60,678 nt of DNA. It comes from Methanobacteriota archaeon. GTDB taxonomy: Archaea > Halobacteriota > Methanomicrobia > Methanomicrobiales > Methanomicrobiaceae. The notes beneath the pieces are model-generated. The model made no database searches and was not told the DNA's origin. It saw only the letters and a program-made list of their open reading frames with translations. The position numbers were made by a program, and so were the translations under genes. Where the stretch lies: the NCBI GenBank assembly GCA_016841485.1, contig JAENZA010000003.1, positions 1 through 60,678 on the forward strand, given 5' to 3'. Positions 1 to 9,131 of the stretch are shown here, in pieces (position 1 is the stretch's first letter; every line of letters starts with the position of its first letter).

Positions 1-560
1 CCGTCCATCAGGGCGGCGGCAATCCGAGAGAGATTTTTTACACCCATCAGGACGACGAGCGTCCCGGGAGACTGAGCGAGCCAGCGCCAGTTGAGGGCTG
101 ACTCTTCCTTGGTCGGGTCCTCATGCCCCGTGAGGACGGTGACCTGGCTTGCCCATTTCCGGTGGGTCACCGGGATGCCGACGCATTCAGGCACGGCAAT
201 GGCACTGGTGATCCCCGGGACCACCTCGACCGGGATGCCGTGCTCCCGCATCGTCTCCATCTCTTCACCGCCCCTGCCGAACAGGAACGAATCGCCTCCC
301 TTGAGGCGGACTATCCGCTTTCCTTCCTGTGCATATTTCACCATCAGGGCCTCAATTTCGTCCTGTTCCAGAGTATGACTGCCGCCATACTTGCCGACAT
401 CAACCTTCTCCGCCGATTCGGGGAGGGAGGAGAGCACCTCATCTCCCGGAAGCTGGTCATAGAGAATTACCTCCGCGGCCTCAAGCACCTCCTGTGCCCT
501 CCTCGCCATCAGCCCCAGTCCTCCCGGACCGGAACCTACCAGGTATACCTTTCCTGTCAT
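1..560 (-). CDS. cobA: Uroporphyrinogen-III C-methyltransferase (SUMT), 3' end outside window
   Basis: Partial gene running off the left edge; about 186 residues are visible. It opens with the SAM-methyltransferase glycine loop (VGSGPGG). Further on come the SUMT motifs [21 protein letters not shown] and [11 protein letters not shown]. The enzyme methylates uroporphyrinogen III at C2 and C7 to precorrin-2, the branch point to F430, corrinoids and siroheme. The ATG directly follows the hemC stop codon, so it is the last visible gene of the hem operon. A hemD gene could follow beyond the edge, but that cannot be seen. Confidence 0.9.
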   Translation of the reverse strand, partial: MTGKVYLVGSGPGGLGLMARRAQEVLEAAEVILYDQLPGDEVLSSLPESAEKVDVGKYGGSHTLEQDEIEALMVKYAQEGKRIVRLKGGDSFLFGRGGEEMETMREHGIPVEVVPGITSAIAVPECVGIPVTHRKWASQVTVLTGHEDPTKEESALNWRWLAQSPGTLVVLMGVKNLSRIAAALMD

Positions 561-1439
561 TTACACACCCAGTGTTGCCCGTGCTTCTTCAATCAAATCA
601 TAGGCGATAGAATGGAGTTTTTCTCCAATCAATCGTCCCTCGGTGATCGAATCCCCGTTATCTTCAATCCGTTCCCAGCGGGTCCCGTCAAGGGAGAGGA
701 CTTCTGCGATCAAAAATCCGTCACTGCAGTAGACACCCTGCGGGGTAAAGCACCCGCCGCCGATCTCTTCCATGACCGCCCGCTCGACTTCGACATCACG
801 CCGGGTCGCTGCATCATCAAGAATCCCCAGTTGTCCGGTAATCTCCGGGTCGTCTCTTGCCACAACGGCGATCGTCCCCTGGTTCGGGGACGGTACAAAC
901 CACTGCGGAAGAAGACGGGTCCCGGGAAGGTCCATGTCCAGCCGCTGCATCCCTGCCTCGGCGAGAACAATCGCATCATACATCCCTTCATCAAGCTTAC
1001 GAAGGCGGGTATCGACGTTCCCCCTGAGTTCCTTCACCTCAACATCGAGGCCGCTGCGAAGGAGCTGCGCCCTCCTTCGCGTGCTCGATGTCCCGACTAC
1101 CTTCACCTCCTCAAGGGGACAGGTATGGACGAGAAAATCGGCAGGGGAATCCCTCCTGAGGATGGCACAGGTCGAAAGGCCATCCGGGCGCTTTGCCGGG
1201 ATGTCCTTCATGCTATGAACGGCAAAATCTACCTCCCCGTCAAGAATGGCATCATCCAGCGCACGCACGAAGATCCCCTGCCCGCCGACCTTGTGCATCG
1301 GAACGCCGGTCCGGTCATCGCCAACGGTGCCGATGGTCACAACTTCCGTCTCAATACCTCGTGATCGGAGCATATCACAGACTGTGGTGGTCTGTGCCAT
1401 CGCCAGGCGTGACCCGCGGGTGCCGACCCTCAGAGGCAT
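561..1439 (-). CDS. hemC: Porphobilinogen deaminase (hydroxymethylbilane synthase)
   Basis: 292 residues, normal for the family. It polymerises four porphobilinogens into hydroxymethylbilane. The N-terminus [11 protein letters not shown] is the family signature. HSMKDIP carries the catalytic Asp near residue 79, and [12 protein letters not shown] carries the Cys (about residue 230) that should bind the dipyrromethane cofactor. The ATG overlaps the end of hemL by 10 bases and the stop abuts the SUMT start, so translation is probably coupled. No oddities seen. Confidence 0.96.
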   Translation of the reverse strand: MPLRVGTRGSRLAMAQTTTVCDMLRSRGIETEVVTIGTVGDDRTGVPMHKVGGQGIFVRALDDAILDGEVDFAVHSMKDIPAKRPDGLSTCAILRRDSPADFLVHTCPLEEVKVVGTSSTRRRAQLLRSGLDVEVKELRGNVDTRLRKLDEGMYDAIVLAEAGMQRLDMDLPGTRLLPQWFVPSPNQGTIAVVARDDPEITGQLGILDDAATRRDVEVERAVMEEIGGGCFTPQGVYCSDGFLIAEVLSLDGTRWERIEDNGDSITEGRLIGEKLHSIAYDLIEEARATLGV

Positions 1440-2671
1440 GCGGTATAGGCTCCGGCTATCGTCTCAACATCACTCTCAGAATGGGCCACGGAAAGGAAAT
1501 TGGTCTCATACTGTGACGGAGGAAGGAACACCCCTGAAGAGAGCATCTTCTTCCAGAAAACACCGAACCGCACCGTATCGCTCTCCTTTGCCTCGACGTA
1601 ATTGTTCGGCGGAGTGTCCCTGAAGTAGAGCTTGAACATCGACCCGATCCGCACGAAGGATTCACGATCTTCAGGCGGAAGGGATTCGCAGAGGGCACGG
1701 GTCTTTCGGTCCATCGCGTCATAGACCGACCTGTGCCCGGACAGGTAGTCCAGCGTCGCAGAACCCGCTGCAAGGGAGAGCGGATTGCCGGAGAACGTTC
1801 CGGCCTGGTAGACCGGCCCTGAGGGTGCTACCATCTCCATGATCTCCCTTCGGCCGCCGAAACACCCGATGGGCAGACCGCCGCCGATGATCTTGCCAAG
1901 CGTGGTGAGATCCGGCCGGATGCCGTACTTCACCTGCGCCCCGCCGATGCCCAGGCGGTAGCCGGTGATCACTTCATCGAAGATGAGGAGGACATCGTGC
2001 TCCTCCGTGATGGCCCTGACATCCTTCAGGTACCCGTCCTCAGGAAGAATGGTTCCGATGTTGCCCAGAACCGGTTCGAGGATGAACGCCGCAACATCGT
2101 CATTTTTATCGAGGAGGCCACTGAGCGCCTCCGGATCATTATACGGGACCTGTGCGGTGTGGGCGACGACATCTTCAATCACCCCGGCGGAATCCGGCAC
2201 CCCCATGGTGGTCGCACCGGAGCCGGCCTTGATCAGCACCCCGTCATGAGCACCGTGAAATCCTCCTTCGATCTTTATGATATCCTTCTTTCCCGTGTAC
2301 CCGCGGGCAAGACGGATGGCTGCCATGGTCGCCTCAGAGCCACTCGAAACGAAACGGACCATGTCAATGGACGGATGATCCCCCACAACCTGCCGGGCAA
2401 GCCTTAGTTCCCGTTCCGAAGGCGTCCCGTACAGCCATCCCGAGTCCAGCTGGTCATCAATTGCCTCCCGTACAGCCGGATGGGCATGCCCCATGATCAT
2501 CGGCCCGTACCCAAGACAGCAGTCTATGAGTTCGTCCCCGTCTTCCGTTACCAGACGTGACCCGGCAGCAGAACGCGTGTAAAAGGGATAGGGACTGATG
2601 GCCCGGACCGGACTTGAGACGCCACCGGGCATAATCCCCTTTGCTTCATTGAATAAATCTTCACTCTTCAT
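1430..2671 (-). CDS. hemL: Glutamate-1-semialdehyde 2,1-aminomutase
   Basis: 413 residues, class III PLP aminotransferase fold. It converts glutamate-1-semialdehyde to 5-aminolevulinate, the second step of the C5 pathway. The PLP lysine is expected at about residue 260 in [23 protein letters not shown], which holds the PLP-contacting Asp, and the [16 protein letters not shown] segment are both present. It overlaps hemB by 11 bases and hemC by 10 bases. Pairing with hemA shows that this organism makes ALA from glutamyl-tRNA. Confidence 0.96.
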   Translation of the reverse strand: MKSEDLFNEAKGIMPGGVSSPVRAISPYPFYTRSAAGSRLVTEDGDELIDCCLGYGPMIMGHAHPAVREAIDDQLDSGWLYGTPSERELRLARQVVGDHPSIDMVRFVSSGSEATMAAIRLARGYTGKKDIIKIEGGFHGAHDGVLIKAGSGATTMGVPDSAGVIEDVVAHTAQVPYNDPEALSGLLDKNDDVAAFILEPVLGNIGTILPEDGYLKDVRAITEEHDVLLIFDEVITGYRLGIGGAQVKYGIRPDLTTLGKIIGGGLPIGCFGGRREIMEMVAPSGPVYQAGTFSGNPLSLAAGSATLDYLSGHRSVYDAMDRKTRALCESLPPEDRESFVRIGSMFKLYFRDTPPNNYVEAKESDTVRFGVFWKKMLSSGVFLPPSQYETNFLSVAHSESDVETIAGAYTACL

Positions 2672-3644
2672 TCTTCATCCACCGTGCTGCATCTTCTGCA
2701 AAATAGGTGATAATCAGGTCCGCTCCTGCACGTTTGATGCAGAGAAGACTCTCCATCATCACCTCCTTTTCATCAATCCACCCGTTGGCTGCCGCCGCCT
2801 TTATCATGGCATATTCACCGCTCACCTGGTAGGCGGCCACCGGCAGACCAATGGTGGCAACGTTTGCGATGACATCCAGGTACATCCCCGCGGGTTTGAC
2901 CATCAGGATGTCGGCACTTTCCTTTGCATCGGTCTCCGATTCCAGATATGCCTCCCGGGCATTGGCAGGCGACATCTGGTAGGTTGTGCGATCCCCGAAC
3001 GAGTACCCGGAATCAGCCGCATCCCTGAAGGGTCCGTAGAGGGCACTCGCAAACTTCGTCGAGTACGACATAATGGGTATATCCTCATATCCCCCGCAGT
3101 CGAGTTCTTCGCGGATTGCCATTACCATGCCGTCCAGCATGCACGAGGGGGCGACCATATCGGCACCCGCCTGTGCATGGGAGAGCGCGATACGCGCCAT
3201 CAGTTCGAGAGACGGGTCATTCAGAACGTCCGGGCCCCCAGGGCTGTCTCCCACAATACCGCAGTGCCCATGGTCCGTATACTCGCAGGCACAGACATCG
3301 GTGATGACAACCATCTCCGGAAGCTCGTTTTTCAGTGCCCGGACCGTCCGCTGGATGATACCGTCGGGGTTCCATGCTTCGGTTGCCTCTGCGTCCTTTA
3401 CGGCGGGGACCCCGAAGAGCACCACCGCACGTATGCCAAGATCATAGAGGGAGCGGACATAGTCCGCCACATCCCCCGTGGAGTAGCGGAACTGCCCGGG
3501 CATGGAGGGAATCGGGACGGCTTCATCAATGGTTTCATCCACAAATACCGGTGCTATCAAATCGTTTCTGGTGAGCATCGTCTCCCTGAAGAGGGGCTGG
3601 AGTGCTCGCGTTCTCAGGCGTCGTAAGCGTCTTTCGGGAAACAT
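2661..3644 (-). CDS. hemB: Delta-aminolevulinic acid dehydratase (porphobilinogen synthase)
   Basis: 327 residues, typical length. It condenses two 5-aminolevulinates into porphobilinogen. The two Schiff-base lysines are at about 197 (YSTKFAS) and 250 (ILMVKPAG). A cysteine-containing metal site ([14 protein letters not shown], Cys 118/120/128) points to the zinc-dependent type. The start [11 protein letters not shown] is typical of the family, although it overlaps the end of hemA by 31 bases. Confidence 0.96.
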   Translation of the reverse strand: MFPERRLRRLRTRALQPLFRETMLTRNDLIAPVFVDETIDEAVPIPSMPGQFRYSTGDVADYVRSLYDLGIRAVVLFGVPAVKDAEATEAWNPDGIIQRTVRALKNELPEMVVITDVCACEYTDHGHCGIVGDSPGGPDVLNDPSLELMARIALSHAQAGADMVAPSCMLDGMVMAIREELDCGGYEDIPIMSYSTKFASALYGPFRDAADSGYSFGDRTTYQMSPANAREAYLESETDAKESADILMVKPAGMYLDVIANVATIGLPVAAYQVSGEYAMIKAAAANGWIDEKEVMMESLLCIKRAGADLIITYFAEDAARWMKNEE

Positions 3645-4897
3645 ACTTTTTCTCCTTTGGTAATTGCCCGGACAAGGGTCTGCGCATGCTCAAGTTCGCC
3701 GCATTCGGCGCTTGACCTGACCGAATAGGTGGCGTCAAGCAGGAGCTTTTTTGCAAGAACCCTCGATAGGTCGTCAAGGACCTCCGAAGGGTCGGTCTGA
3801 CCACTTTTCAGGCGTGCAACGGCATGGTCACGCTCCCTGACCCGGATGGCCTCTGCCCAGGTGTGCAGTTCTGCAAGAACCGCGTTTGCGGCAGTGCGGT
3901 TGAAGAGTGCGATAAATTGTTCGAGTTCGGCATTCAGATAGGAAAAGGCCTCGTCGGCCTCCATCTTCCTGTTGTTCATGTTCTTTTCGCTCACTACTTT
4001 CAGATCATCGATGGTGAAGAGATGCACCCATTCAATTCCCCCGACTTCCACTTCCACGTCCCGCGGTTGCGCGATATCGACGATGATGAGAGGTTTGGGG
4101 GAGGTGTCAAGCGGCCAGATTCTCTCACTCATTACCGTGCATATGGCATCTTTTTTAATGATCGGATGGGGAGCGGCGGTACAGGAGATGATGACATCTG
4201 CAAGCGGGGCGTACCGGTAGAGATCGTCCATGCGTACCGCCTTGCCCCCTACTTTGCGGGCGAGCGATACGGCCCGCTCGAATGTCCGGTTGGTTACATA
4301 GATGGCAGTGAGATCCCGTGCCGCAAGGGCCTGGGTGACAAGCGTCCCCATCTCACCGCCACCGACGACAAGGATGTGGCGCCCGTTCAGGGTACCCAGG
4401 CATTCCTCGGCAAGCTCGACGGCTGCAGAACCGATGGAGACCGCCCCTTTGTTGATATTCGTACGTTTACGGACCTCGATGCCGACATGTACCGCCTTTG
4501 TCACGCAGAGATCGACGATGGGGCTGCATACTCCCACCTGCTGGGAGAGGGTAAGCGCCCCCTTCATCTGGCCGAGGATCTGGTCTTCGCCGACGACCAT
4601 GGAATCCATGCCGGCCGCAAGCTCCAGCATATGCTTCAGTGCACTGCGCCCCTCAAGCGTCCAGAATCCTGAGCGCCCGCGGTCTTCGAGAAACGCAGCA
4701 AGGGTTGTTGCATCGCCTTCGACCAGCAGTTCAATCCTGTTGCAGGTCTGGAGGATGAGCGCCCCCCTGAACCATTCCCGCGCCTCCTCGAGGAGAAGCA
4801 CTTCATCATCAAACCTGAAGGCTTCGATATCGGCAATGCCCGCAGTGTGATGATTAATTCCCGCGCAGGCAACCTGCGTAAATAATTCTCCCGTCAT
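3614..4897 (-). CDS. hemA: Glutamyl-tRNA reductase
   Basis: 427 residues. It reduces glutamyl-tRNA(Glu) to glutamate-1-semialdehyde with NADPH, the committed step of the C5 tetrapyrrole pathway. The catalytic Cys is at about residue 52 in LQTCNRIEL. The NADPH-binding loop is VVGGGEMG, followed by a C-terminal helical dimerisation region. The start forms an ATGA overlap with the stop of the upstream precorrin-2 dehydrogenase gene. Having hemA second in the operon is consistent with control of overall tetrapyrrole flux. Confidence 0.96.
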   Translation of the reverse strand: MTGELFTQVACAGINHHTAGIADIEAFRFDDEVLLLEEAREWFRGALILQTCNRIELLVEGDATTLAAFLEDRGRSGFWTLEGRSALKHMLELAAGMDSMVVGEDQILGQMKGALTLSQQVGVCSPIVDLCVTKAVHVGIEVRKRTNINKGAVSIGSAAVELAEECLGTLNGRHILVVGGGEMGTLVTQALAARDLTAIYVTNRTFERAVSLARKVGGKAVRMDDLYRYAPLADVIISCTAAPHPIIKKDAICTVMSERIWPLDTSPKPLIIVDIAQPRDVEVEVGGIEWVHLFTIDDLKVVSEKNMNNRKMEADEAFSYLNAELEQFIALFNRTAANAVLAELHTWAEAIRVRERDHAVARLKSGQTDPSEVLDDLSRVLAKKLLLDATYSVRSSAECGELEHAQTLVRAITKGEKVCFPKDAYDA

Positions 4898-5550
4898 GGA
4901 CAGTACTTCCTCAATGCCAGTTCCTGCGCACGGGATACACCCTGCCCGAGTGCATCCATAATGTCACGATCTTCGAGAACCGCTGCAAGAATCCGCGCCC
5001 GTTCGTCCTGATCTGCAACCCGTCCCTTCAGTTCCTGGCGCAGAGTGTGCTGGAGAGAGATCATGGCGTCGATACCGGTAAGATCATCCTCGATTCGTTC
5101 CCTGATATAGCGGGATATCGCGGGACTCTTTCCCATCGTGGTGATGGCGATGCAGTACTCATCCCCGCGTATCATCGCAGGAATGATGACATCCCCGGGC
5201 ACCCCGTGTGCGTTGTTGCAGTGAGTGCCCTCCTCGCGGCATAGCCCCGCAATCCGGTTGTTTACTTCTTCATCGGAGGTCGCTGCAATGACGAGGGCGC
5301 TCCCCCGCACATATGAGAGGAGAACGTCGCCGGAGGTTTCTGACAGGTCAACGGTCACACATTCCACATCCATCCCCGAAAAGGAGGGATGAAACGATCT
5401 GCTGAGAACAACCACATCACATTCTCCTTCAAAATATGCTGCTTTACGTGCACCAACCGCTCCACCGCCTGCAATGACGACACGGCGGCCACGCAGGTCA
5501 TGCACGAGGGGGATCATACAAAGAGGATTGGTTTTTTTAACAATTAACAT
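4894..5550 (-). CDS. Precorrin-2 dehydrogenase / siroheme synthase N-domain protein
   Basis: 218 residues. The N-terminal Rossmann fold has the glycine loop GGGAVGARKAAYFEGE. A C-terminal helical region follows, as in Met8p/SirC proteins. Members oxidise precorrin-2 to sirohydrochlorin with NAD. The bifunctional CysG methylase half is absent here and is supplied by the separate SUMT gene of the same operon. It is the first gene of the hem operon. An internal ATG at 5517 (MIPLVHDLRG) is an equally plausible start, because neither start has a strong Shine-Dalgarno. Confidence 0.87.
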   Translation of the reverse strand: MLIVKKTNPLCMIPLVHDLRGRRVVIAGGGAVGARKAAYFEGECDVVVLSRSFHPSFSGMDVECVTVDLSETSGDVLLSYVRGSALVIAATSDEEVNNRIAGLCREEGTHCNNAHGVPGDVIIPAMIRGDEYCIAITTMGKSPAISRYIRERIEDDLTGIDAMISLQHTLRQELKGRVADQDERARILAAVLEDRDIMDALGQGVSRAQELALRKYCP

Positions 5551-5684
5551 TGCTATCCCATCTTTTGGTTACGGGGAGGCATCTGCGCCTTTGCCCCTGT
5601 TTCGGACCGGATTTCATGCAGGGAACCATCCAAATCGAACACTTTAAAAAGGAGAGATGCGGCCGGGATTCCCAATTCGCAATC

Positions 5685-5693
5685 ATTATATGG
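5685..5693 (+). promoter_or_regulatory. Probable TATA box of tRNA-Gly
   Basis: ATTATATGG lies about 42 bases upstream of the mature tRNA 5' end. That fits an archaeal promoter followed by a short 5' leader. This is a call by eye. Confidence 0.45.
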
Positions 5694-5730
5694 CTGAAGC
5701 GAGAATATTGTAGAGCACTGTTTCAGGCTT

Positions 5731-5802
5731 GCGCCGATAGTGTAGTGGTTATCACTAGGCGTTGCCAACGCCTAAACCCGGGTTCGAGTCCCGGTCGGCG
5801 CA
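5731..5802 (+). tRNA. tRNA-Gly (anticodon GCC)
   Basis: A complete cloverleaf can be drawn. The acceptor GCGCCGA pairs with TCGGCGC and the discriminator is A. The anticodon stem AGGCG/CGCCT encloses the loop TTGCCAA (anticodon GCC at 5764-5766). The T arm is CCGGG-TTCGAGT-CCCGG. No intron is seen and CCA is not encoded. Two T-runs follow at 5806-5821 and could serve as the terminator. Confidence 0.96.
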
Positions 5803-5943
5803 CTCGTTTTTCATATTTTTCGCAGTCTTTATCTCTGGCATTCTGATTCTTTCGGATAGGAGGACGCCGGGCAATTCCTCACCATGGTGAAGGGAAAAAG
5901 ATAGATTTGGGGCGAGGAGGATCCCCCTCCACCGCCATGGAGA

Positions 5944-7248
5944 TTATGGATCCACTTCGATGATAGTGATCTGGTAATCCTGCTTTGTTTGAGCGTCGTT
6001 TAATTCAGGCAGGAGGATCACCGCGACCATGTCACCCGGTCCCGGGCGATAGCCTTCGCCGAATGCCTGAGCATCAGCGATAATCTTAAGGGAGACATCC
6101 TGGTTAGGGGTGATCCCTCCGATGTTGCCAGTTACGGGCGCGTCCTGCGTGAAGTTCCAGATCACCATCTGGATCTCCTTCCAGTTGTCTGCGGTCCACG
6201 TCGAACCCGCCAGCCTGTTCGTGTCATCGGGCACCTTGTTGTTGATGATCCAGTTCACCAGGTCCCAGTCACCGTCCTGGAGATTGATGTAGCCCCCGGT
6301 CTCTGTCGTGTTCAACGATGATTCATCGTTGGTGCAGAGAAGGTCGATTACGTTGAGATTGACATCGCCGACAGGTATGCCGGTTGCAAGGTCAATGCAC
6401 CAGCCGTTGTAGTAGGCCCCCTCCTCGATGTTGTAAGATCCGAGTGGATCGAAGCCGGTAAGGTTGATGTCGAAGTAACTCTTGTCACTTGCATAGGGCG
6501 GTGTGGACGCGCCGGTGGATACAAATTTCACGACATCTATGGTTGCTGCAGCAGGCAGGTCGGGGCACTTGCAGCACTGCACAGTGTAGTTGAAGTACAT
6601 CGCCCATGACTTCTCCTCGTTGAACGGGTCCCCTTCTCCCCATGCGGTCTCAATGTCGCAGAGGCACTCGCAATATCCAAGGATATTTGTGATACACTCC
6701 GTCTCCTTCCTGACAACCGCATGGGCGGCGATCGCGATCTCCTTCGACTCCGGGTCGTCACAGTCTACCATGATGTCGGCAAGCGGTATGGCAAAGACGG
6801 CCCTCTCGCCTCCACAGAGCGCTTTGTAGTACGGGAAGAGCCCGGGATTTGGCGTGCCGTCATCTGAGATTCCCTGCGGCCATAACCAGTCACCTTCCGC
6901 CCATTCGACACAGACGGGGTTCTTCTTTCCTCCCTTGTATGCGATGCATACATCTTCCTCAGACTTGATTGCCACCATCAGGTGAAGCTCCGAGAGGTTC
7001 CAGCCGTCACTCGTCTCGTACTCGACGAAGAGCAGGGTATCGTTGTTCCATACGGTGATGTTGCCCGCATCGACATTCTGTCCGGCGATCAGGTCGACCA
7101 CCTGGCTCTCCCCGCAGATGCAGCAGGCGCTTGTTTCCCCATCGCACGAACCCTCGCATGTTTCGGTGCAATTAACCGCGCTTGCAATGCCTGCCATGCC
7201 GCTGATGACGAGGATCACCACAATTCCAATGATCAAATAAGGTTTCAT
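5944..7248 (-). CDS. Secreted Cys-rich protein with possible thioester-like C-terminal domain
   Basis: 434 residues from the ATG at 7248 (MKPYLIIG). That start gives a clean signal peptide (hydrophobic stretch, then GIASA and a cleavable site); the ORF runs on for 16 more codons. The mature N-terminus is Cys-rich (a CTETCEGSC and CCICGE cluster), and more cysteines follow (CECLC, CCKC). The C-terminal third holds GWCID (Cys about 284) and, 76 residues later, IQMVIW (Gln about 360). It then has GEGYRPGPGDMVAVI, a pattern I recall from other secreted bacterial and archaeal proteins. No C-terminal membrane anchor is seen. Function unknown; probably extracellular. Confidence 0.75.
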   Translation of the reverse strand: MKPYLIIGIVVILVISGMAGIASAVNCTETCEGSCDGETSACCICGESQVVDLIAGQNVDAGNITVWNNDTLLFVEYETSDGWNLSELHLMVAIKSEEDVCIAYKGGKKNPVCVEWAEGDWLWPQGISDDGTPNPGLFPYYKALCGGERAVFAIPLADIMVDCDDPESKEIAIAAHAVVRKETECITNILGYCECLCDIETAWGEGDPFNEEKSWAMYFNYTVQCCKCPDLPAAATIDVVKFVSTGASTPPYASDKSYFDINLTGFDPLGSYNIEEGAYYNGWCIDLATGIPVGDVNLNVIDLLCTNDESSLNTTETGGYINLQDGDWDLVNWIINNKVPDDTNRLAGSTWTADNWKEIQMVIWNFTQDAPVTGNIGGITPNQDVSLKIIADAQAFGEGYRPGPGDMVAVILLPELNDAQTKQDYQITIIEVDP

Positions 7249-7653
7249 TTCTTCCACTTCAATTTGGTATTTGTTCAAAAACCACTCTACAGGCAAACAG
7301 CCTGCATCAGAACCCTGTTCGCAGGTCGCGCGAACGAATTGCTCACTTGCATTTACTGAGATGGATCACATTTCAGAATTCAGCTACCACCCCAGGGTCC
7401 AGAGACACGACCTAATACACACAAGAAATATTTATAGATTCCCCCACAACGAAAATGGCATTTTGAACTTATTTTTTCGTAATAAGCCCAATATGCCCTA
7501 ATAATTTAGTTATAATGACTGATTTATTTAATATAATGAAATAATCCCTATATCAGAAGCAAAGACGATCGATAGTTTGGCAATAAAGATAATTGACATT
7601 GAAAAAAAAGCATTTCTCACTCCCTCTGTTTCCCATACCGGGGAGGGAACAGG
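7249..7653. other. AT-rich intergenic region without a recognisable gene
   Basis: This is the only gap over 300 bases. It lies upstream of the secreted protein and downstream of the TPR gene. A minus-strand TATA-like stretch (reverse complement of AATATTTATAGATT, about 7428-7441) would give a leader of over 150 bases for the secreted-protein gene. A second AT-rich block lies at 7500-7550. I see no RNA gene, repeat or conserved ORF. Confidence 0.5.
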
Positions 7654-8289
7654 TCATCCTCTCCTCAGCCGGATAAGGCCGAGAAGAGCAATTCCTCCAA
7701 ACAGAGGAACAAGAGAGAGCGGTGCAGGCGTGGGTTCCGGTGTTCCTTTCGAGAGCATGAACTCCGCATAGAACTGATTTGCACGGGCGCGGGAATCATC
7801 AGGATATAATGCAAGGGCCTCTTCGCTTACCCTGAGCTCCTGATCATACATGCCGAGGTTGCCGTACGCCGTCCCCAGGATGATGAGTGCTTCCAGATTT
7901 TCCGGGTCCCGTTCGAGCGCCGATTCCACCGCTGTTATCGCCTCTTCATTACGGCCGAGACCCACGAGGGCGTCCGCCCGGGTTACATAGCCGTATACCA
8001 TGTCAGGATTGGATGCGATGGTGGCATCCGCAGCAGCGAGAGCTTCATCATACCGGCCCATTGCCGAGAGGATTCCTGATTTTGTCGCAAGGGCGAGGGT
8101 GAAGTCCGGATCGGCGGCGATGGCCACATCGACGGCGGCAAGCGCCTCTTCATACTCCCCCGCGGATGCGAAGTCCACTGCATTGTTGTAATTTTCAATC
8201 GCTGACCCCGTGGTCTCTGCGCCCATCGCGGGAACGGTGCAGAGAAGGGCGATACAGAGTATGCCTGCGAATGTGTGGATTCTGTTCAT
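7654..8289 (-). CDS. Secreted TPR-repeat protein with C-terminal sorting-type tail
   Basis: 211 residues. A signal peptide (hydrophobic core ending in VPAMGAE) is followed by about four TPR units (residues 30-170), recognisable from repeats such as EEALAAVDVAIAADPDFTLA and DEALAAADATIASNPD. The end has a Pro/Thr-rich spacer (TPEPTPAPL), a hydrophobic helix and RLRRG. This tripartite tail resembles archaeosortase or exosortase substrates, or a simple membrane anchor. No sortase gene is in the window. Probably a surface scaffold; its partner is unknown. Confidence 0.8.
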   Translation of the reverse strand: MNRIHTFAGILCIALLCTVPAMGAETTGSAIENYNNAVDFASAGEYEEALAAVDVAIAADPDFTLALATKSGILSAMGRYDEALAAADATIASNPDMVYGYVTRADALVGLGRNEEAITAVESALERDPENLEALIILGTAYGNLGMYDQELRVSEEALALYPDDSRARANQFYAEFMLSKGTPEPTPAPLSLVPLFGGIALLGLIRLRRG

Positions 8290-8403
8290 CGGATATACCT
8301 CTATTCGTGATCAATAATTGGCAGGACTCCATCAAAAACATCAGGTTCCTGCACCCCTGCCGGCGTGCGACTCCTTAACATTAATCATCGACGATACTCC
8401 TGT

Positions 8404-8865
8404 ATGAACATCCTCTTCGGGGTCGGCAACAGCCTCCGCGGTGATGACGGTGCGGGATGCTATGTCGCAGATCTCATGCAGGCAGATGACTGGACGGTCA
8501 TCAACTGTGCAACCGCACCGGAGAACTTTACCGGGATTGTGAGGAAGAACCGCCCCGAAATCCTGGTGATCATCGATGCAGCCGACATGGGCCTTGTGCC
8601 CGGTTCGTTTCGAAGGATAGCACCGGAAATGATAGAGGATGTGGGACTGGGCACCCATATGCTTCCTCTCTCGCATTTCATCGGGTACCTTTCAGCGGAC
8701 GCAGGGGAGATCATTCTCATTGGCATTCAGCCAGGTCATGTCGACAACTCCGACGGCCTGACGCGGGAAGTCCGTGAGGGGGCGGATGCACTGATATCCC
8801 TTTTGGAATCAGGACGTATGGACGCTATTGAAGAACTGAAACAAAAGGCACAGGGAACCGTATGA
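8404..8865 (+). CDS. Hydrogenase maturation endopeptidase, HycI/FrhD type
   Basis: 153 residues from ATG 8404 (MNILFGVGN). An in-frame extension to 8365 was not used because the family starts here. Motifs are GVGNSLRGDDGAG near the N-terminus and VIIDAAD, which hold the acidic nickel-probing residues of [NiFe]-hydrogenase maturation proteases. These enzymes clip the C-terminus of the large subunit after nickel insertion. The substrate could be a soluble F420- or heterodisulfide-linked hydrogenase, or the Mbh large subunit at 11448-12674. The sequence does not decide which. Confidence 0.88.
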   Translation: MNILFGVGNSLRGDDGAGCYVADLMQADDWTVINCATAPENFTGIVRKNRPEILVIIDAADMGLVPGSFRRIAPEMIEDVGLGTHMLPLSHFIGYLSADAGEIILIGIQPGHVDNSDGLTREVREGADALISLLESGRMDAIEELKQKAQGTV

Positions 8866-9128
8866 TTCGATGTCCCCGCTGTAACAGCAGACACATCTAC
8901 CCCGTCGCCGGGGGTTATGGCGGCTGGACCTACCGCTGCAAGGACTGCGGGTATTCCGGACCGCTTGTTGTCGAGTTTGACGGGGAAAACCAGCTGGAAA
9001 ACGAGAACCTTCAGAGAAAATTCAGGCATGAGACGAATGAATGGAGGCAGCGTCAGCACCCGTACATCTGGGCGGCGATTCTCATCATATGCTTCATCAT
9101 CGCCCTCATCTTCTTTCTTCTGCTCTAA
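8862..9128 (+). CDS. Small zinc-ribbon membrane protein
   Basis: 88 residues. The N-terminal zinc ribbon is CPRC...CKDCGYSG, then comes a charged linker, then one C-terminal transmembrane helix ending at the stop. It overlaps the protease gene by an ATGA junction, so the two are co-translated. The layout implies a cytoplasmic zinc knuckle tethered to the membrane. The function is unknown; a role next to hydrogenase maturation is only suggested by position. Confidence 0.75.
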   Translation: MIRCPRCNSRHIYPVAGGYGGWTYRCKDCGYSGPLVVEFDGENQLENENLQRKFRHETNEWRQRQHPYIWAAILIICFIIALIFFLLL

Positions 9129-9131
9129 GAC

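Noticed and set aside
123-1364. 413-codon open frame on the plus strand across hemC and SUMT
   Set aside because: It is antisense to two genes with full family motifs and its translation has no recognisable domain; high GC makes such shadows common.
2598-3626. 342-codon plus-strand frame opposite hemB
   Set aside because: Antisense of a motif-complete gene; no start signal.
7249-7653. Possible small RNA or hidden gene in the largest gap
   Set aside because: No stem with T-tract, no conserved-looking frame; only AT-rich promoter-like sequence.
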